DNA from: Pelargonium nanum
Lineage: Eukaryota; Streptophyta; Magnoliopsida; Geraniales; Geraniaceae
Assembly: GCA_036897485.1 (NCBI GenBank)
Contig: JAYMTF010001480.1
Span: 1-23,175 of the forward strand
DNA length: 23,175 nucleotides
Direction: 5' to 3'
Part shown: in pieces, positions 1 to 8,843 of the stretch
Layout: each line of letters begins with the position of its first letter
Numbering within the stretch: position 1 is the first letter of the stretch
Translations under genes and position numbers: made by a program
Notes under the pieces: generated by a model
What the model was told of the DNA's origin: nothing
Databases searched by the model: none
Seen by the model: only the letters and a program-made list of their open reading frames with translations

Positions 1-138
1 CATTTAATGACTTAACGGATGGAAAAATAAACAGATAGGGCGATGCATAGATCAGGGGGTCCTACAGTCACGAAGAAAAGGATAGGGGTGCTAGTGCAGA
101 AGATGTAAAGGACAAGGGGTCCTTCTGTAATTACCCCA
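1..138. repeat. Terminal part of a Mutator-like dispersed repeat (copy 1)
   Basis: This stretch contains the blocks 'ggggtcctac', 'ctagtg.agaag.tgtaa' and a terminus reading 'gtaattacccc'. The same blocks recur in the same order and orientation at about 755-870. The terminus resembles the end of the complete inverted-repeat element at 2658-3320, whose ends read 'gataattacac'. It is probably the right end of an element whose body lies outside the window. Family assignment is by resemblance only. Confidence 0.45.
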
Positions 139-870
139 ACTTCAAAATACAAACTACTATCCAAAACTCAATCTCTGAAGCCCTAAAAAGATTTTCGGAA
201 CTGTCATTGTGAAGATTAAGACCTATCTTTGTGAGATTTGGAGACTTTGGGTTGACGAATGGAGCAAGTAGGTTTCGGTGCAAAGGGAAGTTGTGATTTG
301 TTGCAAAGAAATAGAGGTAGGTTTTGTTTGATCTTGTTTTATTTTTTGTTTCGTGATTTCGTTCAAGGAATTGAGATTTGGGGGGTTTTGGGGTGTTATA
401 TTTCAGACATTGTGGAATAGAAACAGTTGGATATGAACCCTAAGTTGTTGTTGATGAGTTCAGATGAGAATGAAGGTCTTATTGAAGCTGTACTTTTGTG
501 TTTGATTTTAGTTTGACGTTTAATTTGTGTTTTATGATATGTTTTTTTGTTGAATTTTGTGTGTTTTTTTTAGTTTCAATTTGCAAAATTTTAGATTCCG
601 GCAATTTTTTTTAGTTTTCGGCGGTGTTATGAAGTTTTCGGTTACATATCAAGAACATGTTCTTGGTTAATGAAGAAGAAGGGTAAAAGTGAAGGGTACT
701 TTTGGAATTTCAAAAATAAGTTGGGTTATGGACACATGATCTAATTGTCATTTTCTGTGAAATATAACTAACGAAATGGTAGAAGAAAAGATAAGGGGGT
801 CCTACGGATGCAACAGGGGTATCTAGTGTAGAAGGTGTAATGGACAGAGAATCCTTATGTAATTACCCCA
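139..870. repeat. Second Mutator-like repeat unit, no coding content
   Basis: The last 120 bases repeat the blocks seen at 1-138 and end in 'aattacccc'. The part before them (about 670-780: 'gaagaagaaggg', 'ggacacatgatctaatt', 'ataactaacgaa') matches the right interior of the element at 2658-3320 ('gaagaagaaggtg', 'gggcacatgacctaatt', 'gtaactgacgga'). That suggests a sister family with diverged ends. I see no matching inverted left end after position 138, so the unit is either truncated or arranged as a direct repeat with copy 1. No gene is visible here. Confidence 0.4.
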
Positions 871-1140
871 TAAAATTTTATTCTAGAGTCTCACTTTCAG
901 TATTTTATTCTTAATTAAAACATATATATTTTTATTAAAAAACATTTACGTTTATTTTTTAAACTATTAGCGGTGAGTCCCACTCTTCATCTTCAACCTC
1001 TAGATCAAATTGTGGAGTTGAGAACATATCTGCTTTTTTTTTCTCTTTTTTTTTTTTCAGTTGCAGTGGTAAACAAAATTTTAAAATTAGACCCTCCACA
1101 AATTAGGGGCCATGTGCAATTGAATTGACTATACATCCTT
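871..1140. other. AT-rich intergenic sequence, nothing recognised
   Basis: AT-rich sequence with T-runs near 1035-1060. I see no coding, structural or repeat signal beyond low complexity. Confidence 0.5.
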
Positions 1141-1530
1141 ATCTACGGGCCTGAGAGCGTGATTGGTTGTCACACGGAGGATCTCTCTCGATTTGGGCTT
1201 TCCACGTGAATGCTCATGACTGGATATCGCCGAGATGGAGATATGGTGTTTGCACCCCTCTCACCACGATTTAAGAGTGTCAAATGTTGCTCGCTAATTG
1301 GTTAGAGCTTTGACTTTGATTTGGTGCGCCATGTGCCGTTCGCTGATTGGCGAGAGCTTTGACCTTGATTTGGTGCTTTGCATCCCTCTCGCCACAATTT
1401 GCGAGTGGTATGTGGCACATTTTAATTAGATGAGATTTTGACTGTGATCTGCTGTGATGTACTCATGTGATAATGGTGCAACCGAACACATGTCGTCCTA
1501 TGGTTGGATGAAGCAATTTTGAAGTGTGCC
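1141..1530. repeat. GC-richer repeat with degenerate internal units
   Basis: This block has visibly higher GC than its neighbours. A motif recurs at about 1287, 1339 and, more degraded, 1418: a 'gctaattgg' or 'gctgattgg' core, then 'agagctttgac', then 'ttgatttggtgc'. A second motif, 'cccctctcaccacgattt.agagtg', recurs near 1384 as 'ccctctcgccacaatttgcgagtg'. This is probably part of a transposable element. No ORF of note is present and I cannot name the family. Confidence 0.35.
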
Positions 1531-1766
1531 TGAGTATGCAGCGGAGCGTGGCCACACGTGAGTGATCGTTGTCGGCGCGTGGGAGACGTGATATGTGCAG
1601 TGCGTGTGCGGCTCTTCTTAGCATATTTTTTTGCTTTTTCGGATATTTTTAGACTTTTTAGAGTCGTTTGTGGTCAAAATTGACTTTCACTTTTAGTGTT
1701 TTTCATCTTAAAATTAATATTTTGATATGACGAACATATTGGGCTATTTTGGGAGGCATAATTTTA
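1531..1766. repeat. Direct repeat unit, copy 1
   Basis: This is a direct copy of 1898-2110. Shared blocks in order are 'gtgcagc.gagcgtg', 'gcgtgggagacgtg', 'gtgtg.ggctcttct', 'ttaatattttgatat.ac' and 'aacatattgggct'. The two copies differ by scattered substitutions and small indels, so the duplication is not recent. It may be repeat-internal sequence of an unnamed element. Confidence 0.6.
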
Positions 1767-1866
1767 AAGGATAATTACACGTTCCTACCCTGTACTTGAC
1801 ACCTTTTGCACCTGGATACCCTAAATTTTTTTCTCTAACTTTTGGATACTCTATACTATTCACTTT
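1767..1866 (+). mobile_element. Solo left terminal repeat of a Mutator-like element
   Basis: These roughly 100 bases closely match the left inverted end of the complete element at 2658-3320, in the same orientation. Shared blocks are 'ataattacacg', 'cttttgcac', 'ttttttctctaacttttgg' and 'actttccattc' or 'acttttcattc'. There is no body or right end: sequence after 1866 passes straight into the second copy of the flanking direct repeat. It is therefore an isolated end left by deletion or abortive rearrangement. Confidence 0.6.
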
Positions 1867-1897
1867 CCATTCAAGAGTCATATACTACGTGTCACAT

Positions 1898-2110
1898 GCT
1901 CGAGTGTGCAGCAGAGCGTGGGAGACGTGGACGTGCAACGCGTGTGTGGCTCTTCTCATTCTCATTTTTTGAACTTTTGGGTTTTTTTTTTGTAACTTTT
2001 TGAGGTTATCTGTGGTTCGAGTTGACTTCCGTTTTGAGTGTTTTTCTTCTTAGAATTAATATTTTGATATAACAAACATATTGGGCTCTTTTGGGGGCCT
2101 AATGTTAATT
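1898..2110. repeat. Direct repeat unit, copy 2
   Basis: Second copy of the unit at 1531-1766, in the same orientation, starting at 'cgagtgtgcagcagagcg' and fading after 'ttgggctcttttggg'. The solo transposon end at 1767-1866 sits between the two copies. Confidence 0.6.
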
Positions 2111-2657
2111 CTTCTTCGATCCAGGCTTACGATGAGGGGTCCGGACCTTGATTATCAATCTTGTATTTGTCGGGGAGTTAGATGGCCTTTGAGTACACGT
2201 GTTGTTTTTTCATTAACTATTTTAAAGATGATTTTCATGTTGAAACAAAACTAATAATAAAGTAATACCTTCCAAAAAAGAGAAGACAAAATAAAACGTC
2301 CAAAAATGAAAGACCTGGTAACAAAACTTCCACCAAGAAAATATAAAAATATCACATCAACTAACGTACGATTTAAAACAAAATAAAATGAAAAATATTA
2401 ATCAAACCGCAGTAATGACACTTTCACATACTAGTATATGGTGAAGACGGAGATGATAAAAAGGGCTGGCGTATGCAAGATAACAAAATACGATGAAGTA
2501 TAAGACGAACAAACATGACGAGTCAGTTGTGAAGATGACAAGAATAGTAAGAACATAGCTAAATATGTCAAATTTACTAAAATTATGATCTATTTAATAA
2601 GGAATAGCATAAGAAACAAAAATAAAGAGGTGAAACCACTACTGATAAAAAAAATTA
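2111..2657. other. Intergenic AT-rich sequence, nothing recognised
   Basis: A-rich intergenic sequence. I see no ORF, RNA gene or clear repeat boundary until the Mutator-like element begins at 2658. Confidence 0.5.
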
Positions 2658-3320
2658 GGGATAATTACACGTACCTACCTTGTATTTGACAGCTTTTGCA
2701 CTGATACCTTAAACTTTTTTCTCTAACTTTTGGATACCCTAAACTATCAACTTTTCATTCTTTCCATTTATCCATAGTTAAGCGTGAAAAAGACCAAATT
2801 GCCATTCCTCCATCTCTTCCATTCATCTCCTTCCTCCATCTTCCATGGCGGGATTTAGCCACCATTGTCTCGTCGGATTTGACCAGATCATCTCCTTCCC
2901 ATAGCTAGATCTGTAAAAATTTAAGATTTATTGTGTTGGGTGGGGTTTGGATTTTGGTTGAGTAGAGTTTGGACTTGTAGAGTTTTGGGTTGTTTAAAGC
3001 TTCAAATTGATTATAAGTTGGGTTGTTGAAAATTGAAGAAACTTTGAAAATTAATTGCAATTTCTGGTGGAACTTTGAAGTTTCCAGCGAACTATTGATG
3101 AACTTGTTTTTGATGAAGAAGAAGGTGAAGGAAAAATTTGGGATTTCAATTTTTTTTAATCATTGGGCACATGACCTAATTATAGACATATTTTGTTAAA
3201 TGTAACTGACGGAATAGAAAGTGGATAGTTTAGGCCGGGTATCCAAAAGTTAGAGATGAAAGTTCAGAATATACAAGTACAAAATATGTCAAGCACAAGA
3301 TAAATAAGTGTAATTATCTC
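2658..3320. mobile_element. Non-autonomous Mutator-like element (MULE), 663 bp
   Basis: The first roughly 105 bases and the reverse complement of the last 105 align along their length. Shared blocks include 'gataattacac', 'cttgacat.tttg' and 'ctctaacttttggatac', the last followed by 'ctaaactat.actttc'. Immediately outside are 'aaaaaatta' (2649-2657) and 'aaaaattta' (3321-3329), a 9 bp target-site duplication candidate with one difference. Long inverted ends plus a 9 bp duplication are typical of Mutator-like elements. The interior has CT-rich sequence with an 'ccatggcgg' block and no transposase reading frame, so it would depend on an enzyme encoded elsewhere. Flank similarity in A-rich sequence could be partly chance. 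Confidence 0.7.
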
Positions 3321-3329
3321 AAAAATTTA

Positions 3330-4110
3330 CCATAGACGTTGAAGAAAAAAATGCGGATAGAAAAAAGAGAGTGAAAGCCTTTGCCCAACAATATATCAAT
3401 ACAATATTATTAAATTGATTCACTAAATCTTGACCAACAAATTATATAAACCCTTCTTCTTGATAATACATCTGTATACAACTATTCACTTTTAGGTCAA
3501 TCAAAGCCAATTAGACAGATATTCTTACTATACATGCATAGAAAGTCTATGATCTTTATCCTTAGCTTTTCCATTATAAATATAAATATATGTGTTCATA
3601 TCCTGTAACATATTATATATTGTATATATTAAATTCCACTACAGCTTGTTGGGGGTTGGCAAAAATAACATAAACAATATCCAAATCATCATATGATATG
3701 AATATGTATGGATAATTGGATAAAACTATATTTTATTACCAAATCTTCTACTCTCATTTGACCAAACAAAAAGTCATGAGAACAAGCAACTACAAAATCT
3801 TCATATATCGCAGCTTTCGTGCTCACAGCTCATTTCTTGTAATTATTGGGACGACCATCACTATCAACCAACGTTCAAATTTAAATTCAAATTCACATCT
3901 GCCGTTTTATAATTATTGTGTGAAACCGGAGTGTGTAGTCAATGAATGAGAACATTATTAATATTTGTTGGCCTCAGCCAAACACGACCTCTTCAATTCA
4001 AATTCGAGCTCTCACCTAGCTAGCTATCGTGGCGTGCAAGCAACTCCCATCGCATTCATCATTCATGACCTTAATTAGCTATATATATATGTTTGTGAGC
4101 TTCACTCTTC
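3330..4110. other. Upstream region of the CASP-like gene
   Basis: AT-rich sequence before the CASP-like gene. The small open frame at 3716-3949 has no domain or plant-like codon pattern and is not called. Short palindromic tracts occur: 'ctagctagctat' near 4015 and a (TA) run near 4080-4090. No transcription-factor site is clear enough to name. Confidence 0.4.
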
Positions 4111-4113
4111 TCT

Positions 4114-4120
4114 CTATAAA
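4114..4120 (+). promoter_or_regulatory. TATA box of the CASP-like gene
   Basis: The sequence 'ctataaa' lies 61-67 bases upstream of the ATG at 4181. That would place transcription start near 4145-4150 and give a short A-rich leader. The start codon context is 'acaatggcg', a good plant context with G at +4. Confidence 0.65.
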
Positions 4121-4180
4121 GTATAAAGCAATATTCAGCACTTCATTTTTCTCTATCATAATTTTTAGAAAAACAAAACA

Positions 4181-6586
4181 ATGGCGTCTACCACCAAATC
4201 TGACCTAGAAACGGCTCCACCGGCAGCGGCGGCTCCGGCGAGCAACAAGTGTTTTGGGGTTGATGCTGCACTGAGGGTGTTGTTATTCGCAGCGACGCTA
4301 ACAAGTGTTGTGGTGATTGTCACCAGCAACCAAACGGAGCTCATTCCGGTGCCTGGCACTCCTTTCACCGTTCCTCTTCCGGCCAAATTCACTCATTCTC
4401 CGGCGTTCATGTAATTAATTAATGCTCTCTCTCTCTATCTTTATACATTTTTCACCGTATATATATATATATATATATACACACATAATTGACCATTTTT
4501 ATACGTCTCTCCGTCCAAAAATAAGTAAAATAACTGTCATGTGTTACTTGAATATTTTATATTTCAAAATGAGCGTTTTATTTACTTACGAAACTAGTTA
4601 TATATACATGAATGGTTAACCATATTTTATAAGAAATATGCTCATTAACTAATTATCTTGTAATTTTTCTCAAAATAGAAACAAAGACACTTATTTTGAG
4701 TCATATATGAAAGATTATTTGTATGTTTGATTCGTTAGTTATATATCTCAAAGATAACTCAGTGAAAACTCTTTTAAGTGTTATGTAACAAAAGCTCGGA
4801 AGGTGTACTTTATTTGTTATAGTATCATTTTTTTTGCTTTCATAGACTTAATTAACTACTTTTTACTCTTATATACCTTTTCTAATTTATAAATTCGTTA
4901 AGTTACAATATTGCATACAAACGGCTTATCTTTAGTCTGTTGTTAGAAAAGTAATGTTACTATTCTAAATAATTTTGTATAAAATGATGTTTCATTTAAT
5001 GGAACATGCATATTAATAATTTCATTGATGATTTGGTTGAATCATAATATGTGCAGAGGATGTCTTATAATCTAGATATTTTGTGCCAGAAAATTGTAGG
5101 AAGATGATGTTATCATCATTTTGTCGAGTTTATATTTATTAAAAATAATCACAAACTACAAAATTATAAAATATAAATCTGCCATGCAAATAAATATGTC
5201 ACTTTCTGCATAAAATCTTGAATAAAATTTAAAACATTTATCATTTTTCTAGTTAATGAGTGTAACTGTATAAGAGGCGCCATTTTATATCATAAAAGTG
5301 ACCTATATTTCAGTACCAGGTACGTAAAGACATTAATTTATGGAGCTAAACCATTATTGTTATGAGTGCGTCAAATTTCTGCTGCCATGATTATCATTGG
5401 TTGACTTTAAGTTAACATACAAAATAAATAAATTTGCGCGCATAAATTTATTGAAACAAGTATAAGTGTTAGTTGATGATGTAATATCATTTTTATAGAC
5501 ATGAATTTTTTAGCTGAGATTCGTATCTCTATCGTCGTTATCTGACACCAGCTCTACAATTTACGTATAAGAATACAAATTAAAATAATCTTTTTAAGCT
5601 GCATTATTCAACTCCCATATAAATATATTATATGCATAATGATTGAGTCTCTATGTATTAATGTTAGGTGAATTATAGGTGGGGATGTGCAATAAATATG
5701 TTAAACATATGTATCTTTATTTAAATATTACAAAAAGTATATTCATCTTATGTGTGCGATGAGTTGAATTTGCCGATAAGATATTTCAAAAGTTGGAATA
5801 GAAATTGCTGAAATTTTTTTCCAGATGAAATATCTGGAAAGACCTTTTTATATGTTTCTTGCAACATAAGTTTTCATTTAGAATAATGAAAAGAAAAGAA
5901 AAACAATATTTTCATATGGATAAGTATGATGTAGCTTTCAAATTAAACTCTGATAAAAATTAACTTTTTTGTGCAGATATTTTGTAGCGGCATTATCGGT
6001 GGCTTGCCTCTACAGTCTCATTACTACAATTGCGTCCATTGCAGTTGTGCTCAAGCCCGGTTGCTCCTCCTGCACTAAGTTGTTGTTCCATTTTGCGGTT
6101 CTCGATACGGTAATTAATGTTGCTAGAGTCGAATATATACTTGACGTGACACGAATTAAAATAGATTTAAAATCAACATAATTAATTAGATTTGTACGTG
6201 ACGACTAATTCAATTCCTTTAATAATTGGGTCTTGTCGAACTCATTTAACTCATCTTATCCTTTAATTGACTGGTTTATTATAATACTAAAGCTTCAACA
6301 CGCCGGTAATTAGTGCATAATTTAACGAGTATGGATCCAACGTAGATGTGATGATGTGCAGGTGATGTTGGGATTGGTAGCATCGGCAACGGGAACAGCG
6401 GGAGGAGTGGCATACATAGGATTGAAGGGAAATACACACGTAAGATGGGGAAAGATTTGCAATGTATACGACAAGTTCTGCGTCCACGTTGGCTCCTCCA
6501 TTGCTCTCTCTTTGTTTGCTTCTCTTATTCTTGCGTTTCTCATTATCATCTCTATTTGCTCCCTTTACAAGAGGGCTCGTGCGTAG
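4181..6586 (+). CDS. CASPL1D: CASP-like protein, CASPL1D type (three exons)
   Basis: Exons are 4181-4410, 5977-6109 and 6362-6586, giving 195 residues with GT-AG introns and matching phases. I recognise the protein as a CASP-like family member closest to Arabidopsis CASPL1D. It shares the N-terminal 'MAST', the first-helix '[10 protein letters not shown]', 'SPAFI' across junction 1, '[16 protein letters not shown]' and 'ICNVYDKFC'. Four membrane helices are visible at roughly residues 27-49, 78-103, 114-138 and 163-190, the Marvel-type layout. Arg32 in helix 1 and Asp120 in helix 3 are the charged residues conserved in CASPs. Cys154 and Cys161 in the second outer loop could pair. The N-terminus is Ala/Pro-rich and cytosolic. 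CASPs form plasma-membrane scaffolds at the Casparian strip; the role of CASPL1D proteins is less certain. Length is normal for the family. Subclade 1D is inferred from remembered similarity. Confidence 0.93.
4458..4485. repeat. (TA)n then (CA)n microsatellite in CASPL intron 1
   Basis: About eleven TA units followed by a short 'acacaca' tract, in intron 1 just downstream of a CT-rich run at 4423-4439. It is likely to vary in length between individuals. Confidence 0.85.
4506..4700. mobile_element. Degraded Stowaway-like MITE in CASPL intron 1
   Basis: The left end reads 'ctctccgtccaaaaataagt', very close to the classic Stowaway terminus (ctccctccgtcccaaaataagt). About 170 bases on, 'acttattttgag' supplies an inverted counterpart, but the right end beyond it is not preserved. 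Size and AT-rich interior fit a Tc1/mariner-class MITE. Confidence is limited by the decayed right end. Confidence 0.5.
4701..5976. other. Rest of CASPL intron 1, nothing recognised
   Basis: AT-rich intronic sequence with no reading frame, RNA gene or clear repeat boundary. The acceptor is a T-rich tract ending 'gtgcag' at 5976. Confidence 0.5.
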
Positions 6587-6760
6587 ATGCATTGCATTGC
6601 ATGCCCCTGACCCTGATCATATCAAATTTGTTTCTTGTCTTGAAACTTTGTGTGTATAACGTTGTATGCATGCATGGAACTTGGAAGGTTGTGTTTGTGT
6701 TTGTGTATGTGATGTTTGTATACAACTAGTGAGTGTTGTATTCTTTATTCACCACCCTTA
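6587..6760 (+). terminator. Probable 3' UTR and polyadenylation region of the CASP-like gene
   Basis: After the stop at 6584-6586 the sequence becomes TG-rich ('tgtgtttgtgtttgtgtatg', about 6690-6710), which resembles a plant far-upstream polyadenylation element. T-rich sequence follows near 6740. No canonical AATAAA is visible, which is common in plants. The end point is an estimate. Confidence 0.4.
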
Positions 6761-7039
6761 ATTTTCTTAATTACAAAGCTTGCATGCCACCTTAATCTCT
6801 CATAGCTTGTCTATGTATCCACTTGTCTTTTGGTTCTCAATAGTTTAGTTTGACTATTTCTCTCAACATGTTTCATACTAACTAGGACATGTTTAATCTC
6901 TCTTTTTCTTTAAAGCACTGGACAAATTTTAAAACATGAAAATTAACAGCTTACTTAAACCATGACCATCAAATCAACTTCTAAAATACATAAATATAGT
7001 CACATTCATGACTCCACATCAGCAACCCTAGACACAACA

Positions 7040-7320
7040 TTTAACACTCCTTGCGAGATGCAAACTTCAAGTTTTGTTCTTAAAAGGATTAAAGACAATT
7101 TTTGGTACCCAAATTTTGGGTGGAAACCAATTTTGGTATCTAATTTTTTATTTTACTGGATCGAGTTAGTATCTATACTTTTATTTTGAACGCAATTGAG
7201 TATCTACTGTCACTCTCCGTCAAAAATGCCGTTATCCTTTGCCCACATGGACTCTTCCGTACCGAGCTAGCAGAATTGTGCTGAGTTGGACCAATTTGAC
7301 ATACTTTTCATTAAGTGTAT
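7040..7320. repeat. Dispersed repeat, unclassified
   Basis: Contains 'aatttttggtaccca', 'ccaattttggtatc', 'gagtatctac' and 'ctccgtcaaaaatgccgtta'. Phrases of this type mark the ends of common plant transposons. The layout (repeated 'tggtac/tatc' phrases, then a CCGT(C/T)-A block) resembles the reverse complement of the block at 21420-21630. No open frame is convincing and the family is not named. Confidence 0.3.
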
Positions 7321-7556
7321 GGAATGTAGCATTGTTGATAAGTGTTAGTATGCACATAAATATAGATTTGTATAGTGAAGTAGTAATAATTTAATAAGTA
7401 AATAATTTTGAAGGGCAAAGTGAGAATAGAAAAGGCAAAAAGGCAAAATAGTTTGGTTTAGAGCAGGTGGAGAGTGAAATGGTCATCCACGGCACGGTAT
7501 CATAGGTCATGCACTCATGCTGATGGATACAATGCATCATGCACTTGAAACTTGAA

Positions 7557-8035
7557 TTTTTTTTTTCTTTTTTTCTTACAAACTCAGAAGCTTTTCATTA
7601 GATACTATTAACAAACATACAAAAGTTGGGATGAACCCATAGTTTAGTAGTACCAGTTCTACCAAAAACTGAAATCCTGTGGGCTTGTTCTATCTTCTTT
7701 CTAGGTACTAATATTAAGCTATTAACATCCAAAAAATTACAAAAAACAGATCCAAGGTCCTCTAGAGTGCTCCTGCTAGACTGATCTCGAAGGCTACCGC
7801 TCCTAATCCACCTGTAAACATCAGAACAATCCGTTAAGAATATAGCTGATATAAAGTTATATTGTATAGCAAAAAGAACAACATTAACATTTAGCAAGGC
7901 TATGGCTTCAGCTTCCAGTGCTGATGAAGCTGAACAAACAAAAGCATGACGTTTGCTCCAATTGCTTTTTGTTCTCATTTGGAAACAACGAATTGAAAAC
8001 GTCCATTGGCTTGGGGCTTCAACCACAGAGCTTGA
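7557..8035 (-). mobile_element. LINE-type fragment: RNase H-like domain with poly(A) tail
   Basis: The open frame at 8026-7598 (142 residues) carries the pattern of the RNase H-like domain found in plant L1-type LINEs and RVT_3 proteins. 'SSALEAEAIALL' supplies a catalytic-type Glu and 'FLTDCSDVYRWI' a catalytic-type Asp. 'LVPRKKIEQAHRISVFGR' sits where plant copies usually read R..N..AH.LA. Downstream on the same strand is an A-rich tail (7557-7575 read as A's), as expected for a retroposed 3' end. The reverse transcriptase and endonuclease are absent, so it is 5'-truncated. The first catalytic Asp region is not recognisable, so activity is unlikely. A weak target duplication 'aacttgaa' lies at about 7549 and 8163. 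A captured stand-alone RNase H gene is the alternative. Confidence 0.65.
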
Positions 8036-8106
8036 TCTTCGTGTTTCAAATTTTTTTGTCTTAAAGTCTTGTATAGCCTCTGAATCGACTTCTTTTCAAC
8101 ATTAAT

Positions 8107-8161
8107 TTATTGCCCTCATTTCTTTCCGGAAAAAAAAAAAAAAAACTTATTGCCCTCATTT
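8107..8161 (+). mobile_element. Tail-only retroposon scar with 15 bp target duplication
   Basis: A perfect 15 bp direct repeat, 'ttattgccctcattt', stands at 8107-8121 and 8147-8161. Between them are 25 bases: 'ctttccgg', sixteen A's, then C. A perfect flanking duplication around a poly(A) tract is the usual mark of LINE-driven insertion. Here almost nothing but the tail was copied. Replication slippage with later A-run growth is an alternative. Confidence 0.6.
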
Positions 8162-8843
8162 GAACTTGAAGCTACGAATTTATTTATCTTTTTCCCTCCT
8201 AATTCTACAAAGGAGTTTGAGAAAAAAATGTAAGCTTCACAAGGTCTAAGATATGAAACATTACTTGCAGGTTGATGGATATATTCTCTGCTCAAAGAGC
8301 TTGCTTCACTAATACACTTAACTTTTCTTTTCACAGAAGTTACAGAACTAGAAAAGTAGTGTTCATAGTAAACTTTTAGTTTTGGGACAAAGAACGCAAT
8401 GCTAAATTACTATCTACTAACTAAGCCAATTCACATTATAATAAATGTACCATAAATCTTAAAAATTCATAGAATGATAGATGATACCTTTAACCCACAC
8501 AAAAATGATTGTCACATCACTTCGTACAACAAATTTTGTTCCAAATAACATTTTTCTTAATTACACAACACATGTTAGCCATCGAAAGTACATAAGATCA
8601 TTGGCAATACCTCAAAATGGATAGCAAATGCAAGTAATTTTGAAAAACCTCAATGTCGACGTAGAGATGTAACCCTGAAATTCCTATTTCTTCTCGTCGA
8701 TGTTTATAACTAACCCGACTACGATACATGTTCATAGAGGTAACAGAATTAGTAGGCAGGATTGGTGAAGGGCATTTGGGAGCCAAATTCTCTTAAGATA
8801 TATGATACAAAACAAAAGAGATCTATTTTGTAAATTACTCCCT
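8162..8843. other. Downstream of APC7: 3' UTR and intergenic sequence
   Basis: This is the region 3' of the APC7 stop. On the - strand it begins with T-rich sequence ('ttttgttttgtat' about 8800-8815) suitable for plant polyadenylation. The exact mRNA end cannot be fixed. Small open frames here show no domain. Confidence 0.4.

Noticed and set aside
3716-3949. 77-codon + strand frame upstream of the CASP-like gene
   Set aside because: No domain or family resemblance, no promoter context, AT-rich chance composition.
4165-4392. - strand frame antisense to CASPL exon 1
   Set aside because: Mirror of the GC-rich coding exon on the other strand; the + strand protein is clearly the real one.
5969-6181. 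Single-exon reading of CASPL exon 2 continuing past 6109
   Set aside because: Family alignment and splice sites show an intron at 6110-6361; the extra residues do not match CASP-like proteins.
6287-6592. - strand and alternate-frame ORFs over CASPL exon 3
   Set aside because: Shadows of the real exon; no recognisable protein.
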